Shown piece by piece: positions 55,963 through 64,000 of a DNA stretch of 64,000 bases. Every line of letters begins with the position of its first letter. Positions within the stretch are counted from its first letter, which is position 1. Below the pieces are notes generated by a model that worked only from the letters and a program-made list of their open reading frames with translations, did not search any database and had not been told where the DNA came from. Both the position numbers and the translations under genes were made by a program. The DNA comes from Pyropia haitanensis (Eukaryota; Rhodophyta; Bangiophyceae; Bangiales; Bangiaceae). Location of the stretch: contig SDUX01000008.1 of the NCBI GenBank assembly GCA_008729055.1, positions 3,063,756 through 3,127,755 of the forward strand. The letters are read 5' to 3'.

Positions 55963-56586
55963 ATGGCCCGTGCCCCGGCCGGGCGGGCCCCCCCCCCCCC
56001 GCCGTTTCCGACTCGGCCGGCGGCCGCTGCTGCCGCCGCCGCCGCCACCGCCGCGGCTGCTGCCGCTGCCGCGGCATGCCCTCCTCCCCGCGGCCAGGCG
56101 CCCGCCTTTTTCGCGCCGCCCCTGCCGCGGCCGCCGCCACGGCCGCGGCCGGCGGCGGCGGCGCGGGCGCGCCGCACCCCCCCCCAGTGTCGGGCGCCCC
56201 CCCCAAAGGGGAGCCGCCCTCCTGCACCGCCGCCGTCTGGGGGTCCACCCCCCCCCCCGTCCGGCGGTGGTGTCGGCAGCGGCGGGGGTGGCCGGCCGTC
56301 GGCGGCGCACGACGAGGAAGGCCCGCTGGTGCCGTACGACGTGACGGTGCTGCCGCCGCCCGGCGTGCACCTCGGCCGGTTCCTGCTGCCCGCCAAGGTG
56401 GATAGCGGCCACCTGCTGCGGCTGGGCGACGGCGGCGCCGCGCAGAGCTACGTCGTCCGCGGCGTGCGGTTCCGCTACGCGCTCCAGGGCGGGCGCTGGC
56501 AAATGACGGGCAAGTCGGTGGAGGTCAAGACGGTCGCCCGGCGGGTGCTCGAGGCGCACCTGGAGGGGGTGCTGGGGAAGAGTTGA
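55963..56586 (+). CDS. Small conserved-looking C-terminal domain behind a low-complexity leader
   Basis: 207-aa ORF. Residues 1 to about 120 are Ala/Pro/Gly-rich and could include a plastid transit peptide. The last 85 residues are compact and non-repetitive: VPYDVTVLPPPGVHLGRFLLP, AKVDSGHLLRLG, YVVRGVRFRYALQGGRWQMTGKSVEVKTVARR, then a Leu/Glu helix ending LGKS. The V-R-F-R-Y-x-x-x-G-G-R-x-x-M-x-G-K pattern recalls small uncharacterised plastid/cyanobacterial proteins I have seen, but I cannot name a family with certainty. The start at 55963 is the first ATG giving the Ala-rich leader. No function is assigned. Confidence 0.6.
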   Translation: MARAPAGRAPPPPPFPTRPAAAAAAAAATAAAAAAAAACPPPRGQAPAFFAPPLPRPPPRPRPAAAARARRTPPQCRAPPPKGSRPPAPPPSGGPPPPPSGGGVGSGGGGRPSAAHDEEGPLVPYDVTVLPPPGVHLGRFLLPAKVDSGHLLRLGDGGAAQSYVVRGVRFRYALQGGRWQMTGKSVEVKTVARRVLEAHLEGVLGKS

Positions 56587-57544
56587 CTCCGTGGAATGGG
56601 GGGACGGGTGGAGGGGGGGGAGGCTGTGTGCGCTTGGCCCACGGACATGGTGCCCTCCCGCTGGCACCTGTGGGGTGGTGTGGCCTTCGCAGTGTTTGCA
56701 TTTGGTGTGTTGCTCCTCTGTTTTTTTGGGGGTTGCAGCGACGCCTTTCTGTCCCTCCTTATCGTGTCTCTGGTCTTGGAGCGTGGCGCACTGAGCGCGA
56801 GCGGGGGTGTCTAGTCTTTTTTTCCGCTTTGCCGTCTTCTCTTGGTGTTACCCGCCGGTGTACAGTCATCTCCCTCTTTTTGTGTCTCTTGCTTGGTCGC
56901 GACACACAGGGCGCTTGGGTGGTGGGACTCCCTTGGCGGCGCTGCCCGTGACACCCTGCCGGTCGGCCCGTTTGATGGACCGTAGGTTGTGTGGGCCACA
57001 GCCCCATCCTGCGTCCCCCGCGCGCACACTCTCGCCGTACACAAAACGGTGCACGTGCCCGGGACGGGGTGGATGGCACTTGAAAAGCAAACAGTGCGGG
57101 GGGGGGGGAGGCGGCCACTGCGGTTGCTGGCGCGCCGCTGCGGGTCGGTCGGCCGTGTGACGGACGGGCGGGCTGGCACCCGCGTGCGCGCGGGCAGCCT
57201 TGGTCGGCGGTCCGAATACCTGAGGAGGGCCCGTCGGGCGTCGGGACCGCGGCCCGTTCCAGTGGCTTGCCACGGCATGAGCGTCCGCCGCGGCGGCCTG
57301 GGGCGGTGGTAGGGAGAGCCAAAAAAAGCAGGGCACACAACAAAGGGAGGATGCTCTCCGTTGGCATCTCCAGGCGGACGGTCGCCACTACCCGCCAATG
57401 TCAAAGTGTTGGCGGCAGAAAACAAAAGGAAGGGAAGCACAACACTCAGTCGACACCACCAGCGGTAGGAGCTCCCGCACACACCACCATCTAGCCACCA
57501 GCGGCTGTCCCCCTCCCTCGCGCACACCGCCCTCGCCACGCGCG
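56587..57544. other. Spacer between convergent genes
   Basis: T-rich tracts at 56720-56900 fit a 3' UTR for the plus-strand gene. The rest is mixed. No gene is seen. Confidence 0.4.
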
Positions 57545-58747
57545 TCACCTCTCCGCCAGCGAGCCCCGCGCTTGTAACCTGTCCTTGACCACCACCATCG
57601 CGGCGGCAAAGACGCGCGGGTAGTCGAGGACGCTCCTGCCGCCGCCCGAGCCATTGCCTGCAGACGAGCCCGGCGACACGGACGCGCCCCAAAGGCCGTG
57701 AAAGAGCACCCACACCTCGGTGACGACCTCATAAAACGCGACCATCAGCTGGCCGTGAGCCGCCCACGGGTCTGCCGCGCCGCGCCGCTGGCCGGCGGGG
57801 GGTGGCTCCGCCGCCGCCGCCGCAAGCGTGCGGTACCAGACGCCGTCGAGGAGCCGCGCCTCGGCCAGCCCCCGCACCTCGTGCACAATCTGGATGCCCG
57901 CGCACGCCCACGGGTACCACGCGACCCCCCCCGAGCTCGGCCGCCCGCCGGCGACTTCGCCCATGGCGGAGAGCATCCCCCGCGCCACCCCCCCCCGCTC
58001 CCGCGCCATCCACTCGAGCGAGCGGAGCGCCAGCTCCCCGCCGCTGCGAAAGTCCGACGCAGGGTCCACGCCCTGGAAGCCAATGTCCGCCCAGTGGGTG
58101 CCTTTGCGGCCAGGCAGTGGCACCCCCGGCTTCATGTGAGCCCACAGCTGCGCGAGCGCCGCCTCGTGGGCGGGCCTGCCAGCGTCGTAGGCGGTCGCGG
58201 CGGCCGCGGCGAGGGCGGATCGAAACGCGTTGGCGGCCAGCACCTGGGCGACGCAAGCCGCTACGTTGGGCTCAATGTCCGGCCCGCCCGGCAGCTGCTC
58301 CCGCCGGTGCCCGCGGCGGCGCAGCGGCAGCGTCAGCCGCGGGCGCTTGATGACCAAGATGTCCTGCACCAGCGCTGGCACCTCGGCCGCCGTCGTTGCC
58401 GACGCGAGCGTCCCCGCCGCCGACCGTAGCTGCCGGGAGCTCACAACAGAAGAGTAAAAGGCCAGCGTCATGGCAGGGGTGTGGGGCGGGAGCCCCGATG
58501 GTACCGTGCCGCTGCCATCGGGCCGTGCCGTGGCGGCGGCTGCGGTCCCCCCGCCAGCCCCTCCCGCCGAGGCCGGCGCGTGCGTGGAGCAGATGCGCTC
58601 TATTTCCGACAGCCCGGACGCCGCGTGTAGCACGCGCTTGACCATGGACCAGGCCAGGCGAGCGAGCAGCCGCGTCAGGGGGTGGCTCGCCACAACCTGC
58701 CCGACTGACCGGGCCACAGACTGTACCGCTCCCACAAGGAGGCTCAT
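57545..58747 (-). CDS. ELMO domain-containing protein
   Basis: 400-aa single-exon protein. The ELMO/CED-12 domain covers about residues 165-380. Its diagnostic block is LWAHMKPGVPLPGRKGTHWA followed by DIGFQGVDPASDFRSGGELAL (219-241), which contains the conserved W-x-x-IGFQG-x-DP-x-(S/T)DFR signature. ELMOD proteins act as GAPs for ARF/ARL GTPases; the catalytic Arg reported in that family corresponds to the R of the DFR motif, which is retained. Residues 1-60 contain amphipathic/hydrophobic helices that may contact membranes. ELMO proteins in algae are usually of the ELMOD single-domain kind, as here. Confidence 0.88.
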   Translation of the reverse strand: MSLLVGAVQSVARSVGQVVASHPLTRLLARLAWSMVKRVLHAASGLSEIERICSTHAPASAGGAGGGTAAAATARPDGSGTVPSGLPPHTPAMTLAFYSSVVSSRQLRSAAGTLASATTAAEVPALVQDILVIKRPRLTLPLRRRGHRREQLPGGPDIEPNVAACVAQVLAANAFRSALAAAAATAYDAGRPAHEAALAQLWAHMKPGVPLPGRKGTHWADIGFQGVDPASDFRSGGELALRSLEWMARERGGVARGMLSAMGEVAGGRPSSGGVAWYPWACAGIQIVHEVRGLAEARLLDGVWYRTLAAAAAEPPPAGQRRGAADPWAAHGQLMVAFYEVVTEVWVLFHGLWGASVSPGSSAGNGSGGGRSVLDYPRVFAAAMVVVKDRLQARGSLAER

Positions 58748-59656
58748 GAGGCGCCGACGCCCGCGGGGTCCGCGCCGTCGATACCGCCCCGTATAGTTGA
58801 CAGGGGTAGAATCGATGCGGCAACAGCGCGGGAGACGTGGGAAGGAGCGGCGAGGGGGTTCGATGGCCGGGCGGCGTCGACCCGAGCATCGGCCCGAAGG
58901 CGTGCGAGGAAGGGCGGCACATCACGCCACCACCGACTGTCGTGCCGGCGGTCGAGGCCAGCGACAAGTAGGCCAAGCCCAGTCGCTTAGGCCCCTAATC
59001 GACCCTCATCCAGCGGAGTTGTGCTGTCAGCTCTCAAGTACAAACGCACATTTGCCGATGAAAAGGTTTCAAGCCAGCTATTTGACGTATATTTCGCCAC
59101 AAGCAGTCATGTCAGTCGGCTTGACGCTTCTTTGTCGCTCCCGCGCGACATGCTTCGTGTTGTTCAGCCTCTGCTGTTTCTGAGCAAGCTGTGTCGACTC
59201 ACCACCGCTGCCCGAACCGGTTTCGTCGCCATGGCGTGGGGGAGCGGCCGCCGCTGCCGCTTCTGCTGCTGTCGCACCGGCGGGCTGGCGACCTGGCGGC
59301 TGCGTCCCAGACCTGCCCGCCATCGAGAGTGACTACTGAGTGGGGGCTGTGGCGCGCGAATGGGAGGCCGGTGCCCCTCCACAGGCTCACCGCCGTGCGC
59401 GCTTCCTTCCGCCGCCGCCTCCCCCCCCCCCCTTCCAACCTGGCGGCCCGACGGCGGGGGTCTGCGGCTCTCGCGGCAGCCGCGGGAGCCTGCTGCGGCG
59501 GCGGTGGTGGCGACGGCGGCAATGGGGGGCGGGGGCGGGTATCAATCCGATGTCGCCCGCGCCCGGGGTGGGTGTGCCGGGGTGCGAGGCGGCACGGCGG
59601 GAGGGCCGGGCCAGGAGACGGGTGGGCACCGACCCTGGCGCCCGACGCAGACGCTA
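58748..59656. other. Upstream region of the ELMO gene
   Basis: Mixed composition; 58.95-59.2 kb is about half GC, the remainder GC-rich. No gene is recognised. Confidence 0.4.
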
Positions 59657-59984
59657 GGCGACGCCACCGCCGACGGCGGCGCCGCTGATGATGGCGGCGG
59701 CACGAACGCCTCGCAGGCGGTGGCGCCCGTGGGGGTCCGCTGCAGCAAGGGAGGTGCCCCCCCCCGCCCGTCCCCCCCGCTGGCTGACGATCCCCTGGGC
59801 CTCCACGGCACCCGGTGGCGACGCCCTCTCGGCGACGAGCCGGTGGGCGGGATTGCGTCAAACTTGAGCCGGTGGGCGGGATTGCGTCAAACATGCTTGT
59901 GGCGCTGCTCGCGCCGGGGCCCGCGCTGTGCAGGCTGCCATCCACCGTCAAGAGCCACACCTGCTACCAGACGTTTGCGCGGCG
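59657..59984 (+). pseudogene. Decayed partial copy of TRM61 C-terminal region
   Basis: The plus strand reads GDATADGGAADDGGGTNAS (from about 59657), DEPVGGIASN (59834) and, after a frame change, APGPALCRLPSTVKSHTCYQ followed by TFARR (to 59984). These correspond in order to DGATDGADTAGDGGTHA, DEAMGGLASD and EPGPVLCRPQPNVKGHTSYL plus TFARR in the TRM61 gene of this window. At nucleotide level 59914-59984 aligns without gaps to the TRM61 3' end. There is no methyltransferase core upstream, and an internal 29-nt-period duplication breaks the frame, so it is not functional. Confidence 0.75.
59837..59892. repeat. 27-nt direct duplication inside the TRM61-like fragment
   Basis: GAGCCGGTGGGCGGGATTGC plus CGTCAAAC-type continuation occurs at 59837-59863 and again at 59866-59892. 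The 29-nt period is not a multiple of three. Confidence 0.85.
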
Positions 59985-60254
59985 TCACACACAGAGGTTG
60001 GGGGGAGGCGGGCAGGCAGGCAGGGGCAGGGGGGGTGAGGGCGCAGGGCCGGGCGTGGGAATGGGGGGGAAGATGTTCCTGTCGGGACCGCAAAGAGGGA
60101 GGGGCGAGCGTCTATGGCGCCCCCGTGGGCGCTGCAGTCAAAGCTGGAAGGCCGTCGCTTGACTGCCAAGCCGTCAATGCAGTGGGCGCCAGCGCCAGCG
60201 CGGGAGGACGCGGCCGCGTGCACCAGTGTGGAGGACGAGGAAGTACGAGATGAA

Positions 60255-60570
60255 CCCTACGGCGTGAGTACCGTCGGCCAACGCAATCATGACTAGCATG
60301 CAATTGTTTGCACCTCGCCTGACGAGCAGCTGCCGCATCGACAGCACCATATCGGCGCACTTTGCCAACAACAGCGAGATGTGCTGTGCTCTTTGCGTTC
60401 GACGACGCGAACGCCCCATCCCAACGTCAAGCGGACCGCTCACAACAAAGAGGGCAAGGGAGACGTCATCAGTCCACATCTGTTGCGCCGACGCCCTCCG
60501 CCCGGCTGACCGGGATGCTGCACCCCACTGGCCTGCCCAACTTGAGGGCGCGTCTCCAGGACATAGGACC
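60255..60570 (-). pseudogene. Decayed partial copy of pyruvate kinase
   Basis: The minus-strand translation contains EVLCPGDAP, AGQWGAASRSAG, SLALFVVSGPLD, QRAQHISLLLAKCADMVLSM and RQLLVRRGANNCMLVMIALADG. These match, in order, RVTVPGAL, SGQGGPAARSAG, SIAYSVLGCPPD, QRVEYIALSFVESADTVLAV and RRLLARRGANIGVVAKIESADG in the pyruvate kinase of this window. The last 120 bases align without gaps. The catalytic Lys and the Mg-binding Glu of KIE are lost, and neither end of the gene is present. It follows the TRM61-like fragment in the order expected of an inverted copy of the PK-TRM61 pair. Confidence 0.75.
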
Positions 60571-60694
60571 TCAAACATCAGAAAAGGATGCAGAAAAAGA
60601 CGGAGCTTGTTTACGCCATGACCGGAACACGGGAGGGCAGCCATACAAACGTCAGCTCCACGACGGGGGCCGCCACACGCCCGCTCCACGCACC

Positions 60695-61616
60695 CTAAGC
60701 GGTTACCTCCGCCTCGGCCGTCTTGACAGCCTTCTTCGCGCCCTGGGCCAGAATCTGAGCCTCGCGACGCTCGTCCTGGCGCATGGCCTTCCGCTCGCGC
60801 GCGGCCTTGTTCTTGATCCGGCGCGCCTCGAACTGGTCGGCCAGCGTCTTGTCGCGGGACTTCTCCGCCTTTGCCTTGTGGATGTACTCCATCAGGACAC
60901 GCTTGTTCTTAAACACGTTACCCTTGCACCGCACGTACAGCTCGTGGTACAGATGCTTGTCAATCTTCTTGCCGTCCCGGTACTTCCGCAGCATGTTGCG
61001 GAGAACGCGCTGCCGTCGCATCCATTGCACCTTCTGCGGCAGCCGCGCATTGCGGGTACCCAGGCGCTTACCGATTCCGCTGTGCCGGCCCTTGCGCTTC
61101 GCCTCATTGTACTTCCGGACACGAGCGCGCGAGTGGACCGTCTCAGGCTTGCGGATCACAAACCCATCCTTCACCAGCTTACGGATGTTCTGGCCTGCGA
61201 CGCGCAACATCAGACAGAGAAAACACAGTACATACACATCAAAGAACAAGTCAGGATACTACTACCTCAGAGGACATCCAGCCAATCCGCAGAACAAACG
61301 CATGATCACACCGCACCGGAGCAGTACGCAGCCCGCCCGCCACGGCTGCATACGCAACAAACCACTGCAGCACAATGACAGGAGGGTAACGCAAGTTGCC
61401 AGACGTAACGGCATATATGCTGCTGCACTGTGGAGTAGCGCAGCACGCCAGACATGACAGCATCCACTGCTACAAACACGACCGAGGGCAAGGGACAAGC
61501 GTACGAGAATTGGCGAGCGTGATGACCTGAACCTCATTAGGGTCCAGCCACACCTTCCGCTGCCCACACCGCAGCACAGACGCAGCAAGCCGCTTCTGCA
61601 GCTTCAGGGACGTCAT
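60695..61616 (-). CDS. RPL19: 60S ribosomal protein eL19, two exons
   Basis: Exons are 61616-61505 and 61194-60695, joined across a 310-bp intron (GTACGC donor, GTCGCAG acceptor) to 203 aa. Exon 1 encodes [37 protein letters not shown]; exon 2 continues [58 protein letters not shown] and the long basic C-terminal helix. All are eL19 hallmarks and the length is normal. It functions in the large subunit near the exit tunnel and the eB12 bridge. Confidence 0.97.
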
Positions 61617-62418
61617 GGTGAAGCGCACCACAGACAGGGACGAAAGTACGCCAACGGATATCCACGGCAGCTGCCGGCAACCAAAGGGTCACGCCCCCCT
61701 TCGACGTCCGGCACCACCGTGTCCTCGTCGACCGCGAAGCACGCGGTGTGGACGGGGCCGGCCACGACAGCAGCGGCGAGCGTGGAACGATGGTCGACTT
61801 TGGGAGGCTACGATCGAATCGTTCGTGAGTTAACATCCTACAGAGACACCCTGTCGTAAATATACAGAATTGACGGACCTCGACTGCTCGAGCTGTATTG
61901 TTGAAATTATAAGAAGTGATTCTATGTCATGTAATTTAGTCGGAAGCCGCGATGCACGCCCCATCCAGCGGCTGCGCGCGAACGAACAGGAGAGGAGGGC
62001 GGCTCCACACACCGTCGGAAGAGTCCACTCTGAACACGCGGCGGTGGCCACGTGCGGCACGCACGAGCAATGGCGCCGCGGTGGGTGCAGAGGTACGCGG
62101 CGCAGGCCGCACGGGCCCAGTCCCACCGGCGGCCGACGTGTGGTAGTGGTGCGGCGGGTGGGGTGGGGGGGGGCGCCGCCGTCACGGAGGCGGGCAGGTG
62201 GGCGCTCGGCGCCATCGTCAGAGAGCCTGGCATCTCTTACCTGTCTCTGCGCGGGTACTAGAGCACCTTGATTCTGCCACCGGCGCAAGAAGGCCCACCC
62301 CACGGCGGAAAGTGAAGGCAGGCGGCTGCCTGTCTTCTGACACGAGTGGACAGCGGCCGCAACCGCAAACGAATGGGTTCTACAGTCGTTCGTTCGTAGT
62401 GCATGCTTCGCACGGGCG
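61617..62418. other. Intergenic region between eL19 and COQ3
   Basis: Lower GC at 61.8-61.95 kb, next to the eL19 promoter; the rest is mixed. It should contain the eL19 promoter and COQ3 3' UTR. No gene is seen. Confidence 0.4.
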
Positions 62419-63838
62419 TCACCCGCGCGAATGGACGCCCTGCCCCATCCCCCCCGCCGGCCGCACAGCCGTCAGCATGTAGTTGATGCTAACGTCGTCC
62501 GATAGCACAAACCGCCGCGACAGTGGGCGGTACGACAGCCCACACACGTCCACAACATGAAGCGCGGGCGCCACGTCGGCCAGCGCCGCGACCAGCTCCC
62601 CGGGCTTGACAAACCGCCCCCACTCGTGCGTCCCCGGCGGCACCCAGCCAAGCACCCGCTCGGCGGCCACCACCCCCAGCACCCACGCCGCCGCCGTCCG
62701 GTTGAGCGTGGACAGGACGAGCACCCCCCCCGGCGCGACGCGACGGGCGAGGGCGCCCAAAAAGTCCCGCGGCGCCGCGACGTGCTCCACCACCTCCATG
62801 CACGTGACCAGGTCGTACGAGGCGCTGGCGTGCAGCGCCTCGACGCCGGCAACGCGGTAGGCGAGGCGCCCCGCCGACAGCGCGGCGGGTCCGTCCACCG
62901 CCACCGCGTGCGCGGCGGCGGCCGCCACCCCGTCGGTGGACACGTCAATGCCGCAGACGGACGCGCCGAGGCGGGCGAGCGGCTCGGCAACGAGGCCGCC
63001 AGCGCAACCAACGTCCAGGGCGGCCACACCCGCCAGGGGGCGCCGCGGGGGGGGGGGATGGACGGGAGGGAGGAGGGGGTGCCGGCCAGGCGACCGCCGG
63101 AAACGGACGTCGCTGCGTCGGCGGCGTCAGCAGCCGCCGCCGCCAGCCCCGCCGGGTGTGGGGGGGCGGCCGTCGCGACGGCGACGCCAGCCGCCGCAGC
63201 CGCCGCTGACCCCGCGGGGTGTGGGGGAGCAGCCGGCACCCCGATGGCGGCGTTGGCACCGGCACCGCCCTCCCGCCGCCCCGCACTCCCATACACCTCT
63301 GCCGCCGCCCGGATGTACGCTATCCGCAGCGGGTTGAGGGCGTGCAACGCAGCCGACGGCCCGCCGTCGGGGTCCCACCAGTGGGCGGCCTGGGCGTTGA
63401 ACTTGACCACCTCGGCGGGGTCCAGGCTGGCGGGCCGCGGGGGGGTGGGGGGGGGGATGCGGATGCGGTGGGTGCCGAGGGGGGGTGGGGGAGCCCGCCC
63501 GGCCCGCTCGCCGCGCCACCGCCGCCGTCGTCACCGCCGCCGCCGACGCCGCTGATGTCGTGACCGCTGCCACCCCGGCCACCACTGCTGTCCCGCGCTG
63601 CAGCCGCGCCGCCTGCCCACGCGTGGCGGTGCCCACCTGCTACCGCTGCGCCTAGCCCCCTCCCCGGCACGCCCCGGGCGGTCGCCGCGATGGTGCGTGA
63701 GGCGGGCCGGACGCGACCAGTGGGGGGAACGGCGGCGCTAACGCTGGCAGTGGCGATGGCAGTGGCGGCAGCCCGGCGGGCCGTCGCGACGGCGGCGACG
63801 GCCCGTCGGCCGACGGCAACGGCGACCGGTGGCGGCAT
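62419..63838 (-). CDS. COQ3: Ubiquinone biosynthesis O-methyltransferase, frame changes at two G runs
   Basis: SAM-dependent enzyme that performs both O-methylations of ubiquinone synthesis in mitochondria. The ATG at 63838 opens an Arg/Ala-rich presequence (VGRRAVAAVATARRAAA). After G runs at 63439-63456 the next frame carries LDPAEVVKFNAQAAHWWDPD, LHALNPLRIAYI, the COQ3/UbiG N-terminal signature. After an Ala-rich insert and another G run (63047-63057) the third frame carries motif I ALDVGCAGGLVAEPLARLGA, GIDVS, VTCMEVVEHV, LSTLNRT, LGWVPPGTHEWGRFVKP and YRPLSRRFVLSDDVSINYM, with stop at 62419. The segments are in the right order with nothing missing, so one gene with length errors at the runs is the best reading. 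The Ala/Gly insert (about 60-70 residues) before motif I is unusual. Confidence 0.88.
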
Positions 63839-64000
63839 GGCAAAAGGGGCGCGATGGGGAGAGAGGGACCGAGTGGCACGGGGTGGGCGGATGATGCCGG
63901 GGGGCGGAGCAGGATGAGGCGAAGATACGTGGGAAGGAGAAGAAAGAGGGACGAGGAGCAGGGTTGAGGAGCAAGGATGAGGGAAAGGGTTGGACAGAAG

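Noticed and set aside
59815..60162. A second working TRM61 gene
   Set aside because: Only C-terminal blocks are present, with a frame-breaking duplication and no methyltransferase core.
60174..60689. A novel 171-aa minus-strand gene downstream of eL19
   Set aside because: Its translation aligns in order to the middle of pyruvate kinase and has lost catalytic residues, so it is a relic that happens to remain open.

Overview
This is a nuclear window from a very GC-rich, intron-poor photosynthetic eukaryote. A plastid-targeted plant-type ferredoxin-NADP reductase, a probable plastid pyruvate kinase, a eukaryotic 20S proteasome subunit, eL19, eIF3g, TRM61, COQ3, RFT1 and an ELMO protein occur together with short GT-AG introns. 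Extreme GC/CGG-run content and 0-3 introns per gene fit a bangiophyte red alga (Porphyra/Pyropia type). That assignment is inference; no taxonomic marker was searched.

Layout. 0-12.8 kb: GC-rich low-complexity DNA, a roughly 50% GC spacer, a secreted FG-GAP/ASPIC protein (+) converging on eIF3g (-), a tRNA-like/SINE-like element, an uncharacterised disordered ORF whose 3' end lies in a degenerate tandem repeat. 12.8-30.6 kb: a secreted Cys-containing locus (+), a four-exon M13 metallopeptidase (-), a three-exon two-finger C2H2 protein (+), pyruvate kinase (+) converging on TRM61 (-), then low-complexity DNA with one candidate nuclear protein. 30.6-45.7 kb: subtilase (+), a serine-rich nuclear-type ORF (-), rhodanese (+) converging on HMP-P kinase ThiD (-), and petH/FNR (-). 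45.7-64 kb: class I glutamine amidotransferase (+) converging on proteasome beta-1 (-), a secreted protein (+), RFT1-like flippase (+), a small domain with a low-complexity leader (+), ELMO (-), a decayed inverted copy of the TRM61/pyruvate kinase pair, eL19 (-) and COQ3 (-).

The genes are mostly unrelated housekeeping functions rather than one pathway: translation (eIF3g, eL19, TRM61), proteolysis (M13, S8, proteasome), plastid redox and carbon metabolism (FNR, pyruvate kinase), cofactors (ThiD, COQ3) and N-glycosylation (RFT1). Convergent pairs are common and some stops are only tens to hundreds of bases apart.

Two cross-cutting points matter for reading the annotation. First, at least six recognisable genes change reading frame exactly at long G or C homopolymers (9-19 nt), so their products cannot be read from single ORFs; sequencing length error is the simplest explanation, but transcript or polymorphism data are needed to exclude real slippage. 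Second, roughly half of the window is GC-rich low-complexity sequence that is open in several frames on both strands; long ORFs there are not evidence of genes and most were left out.
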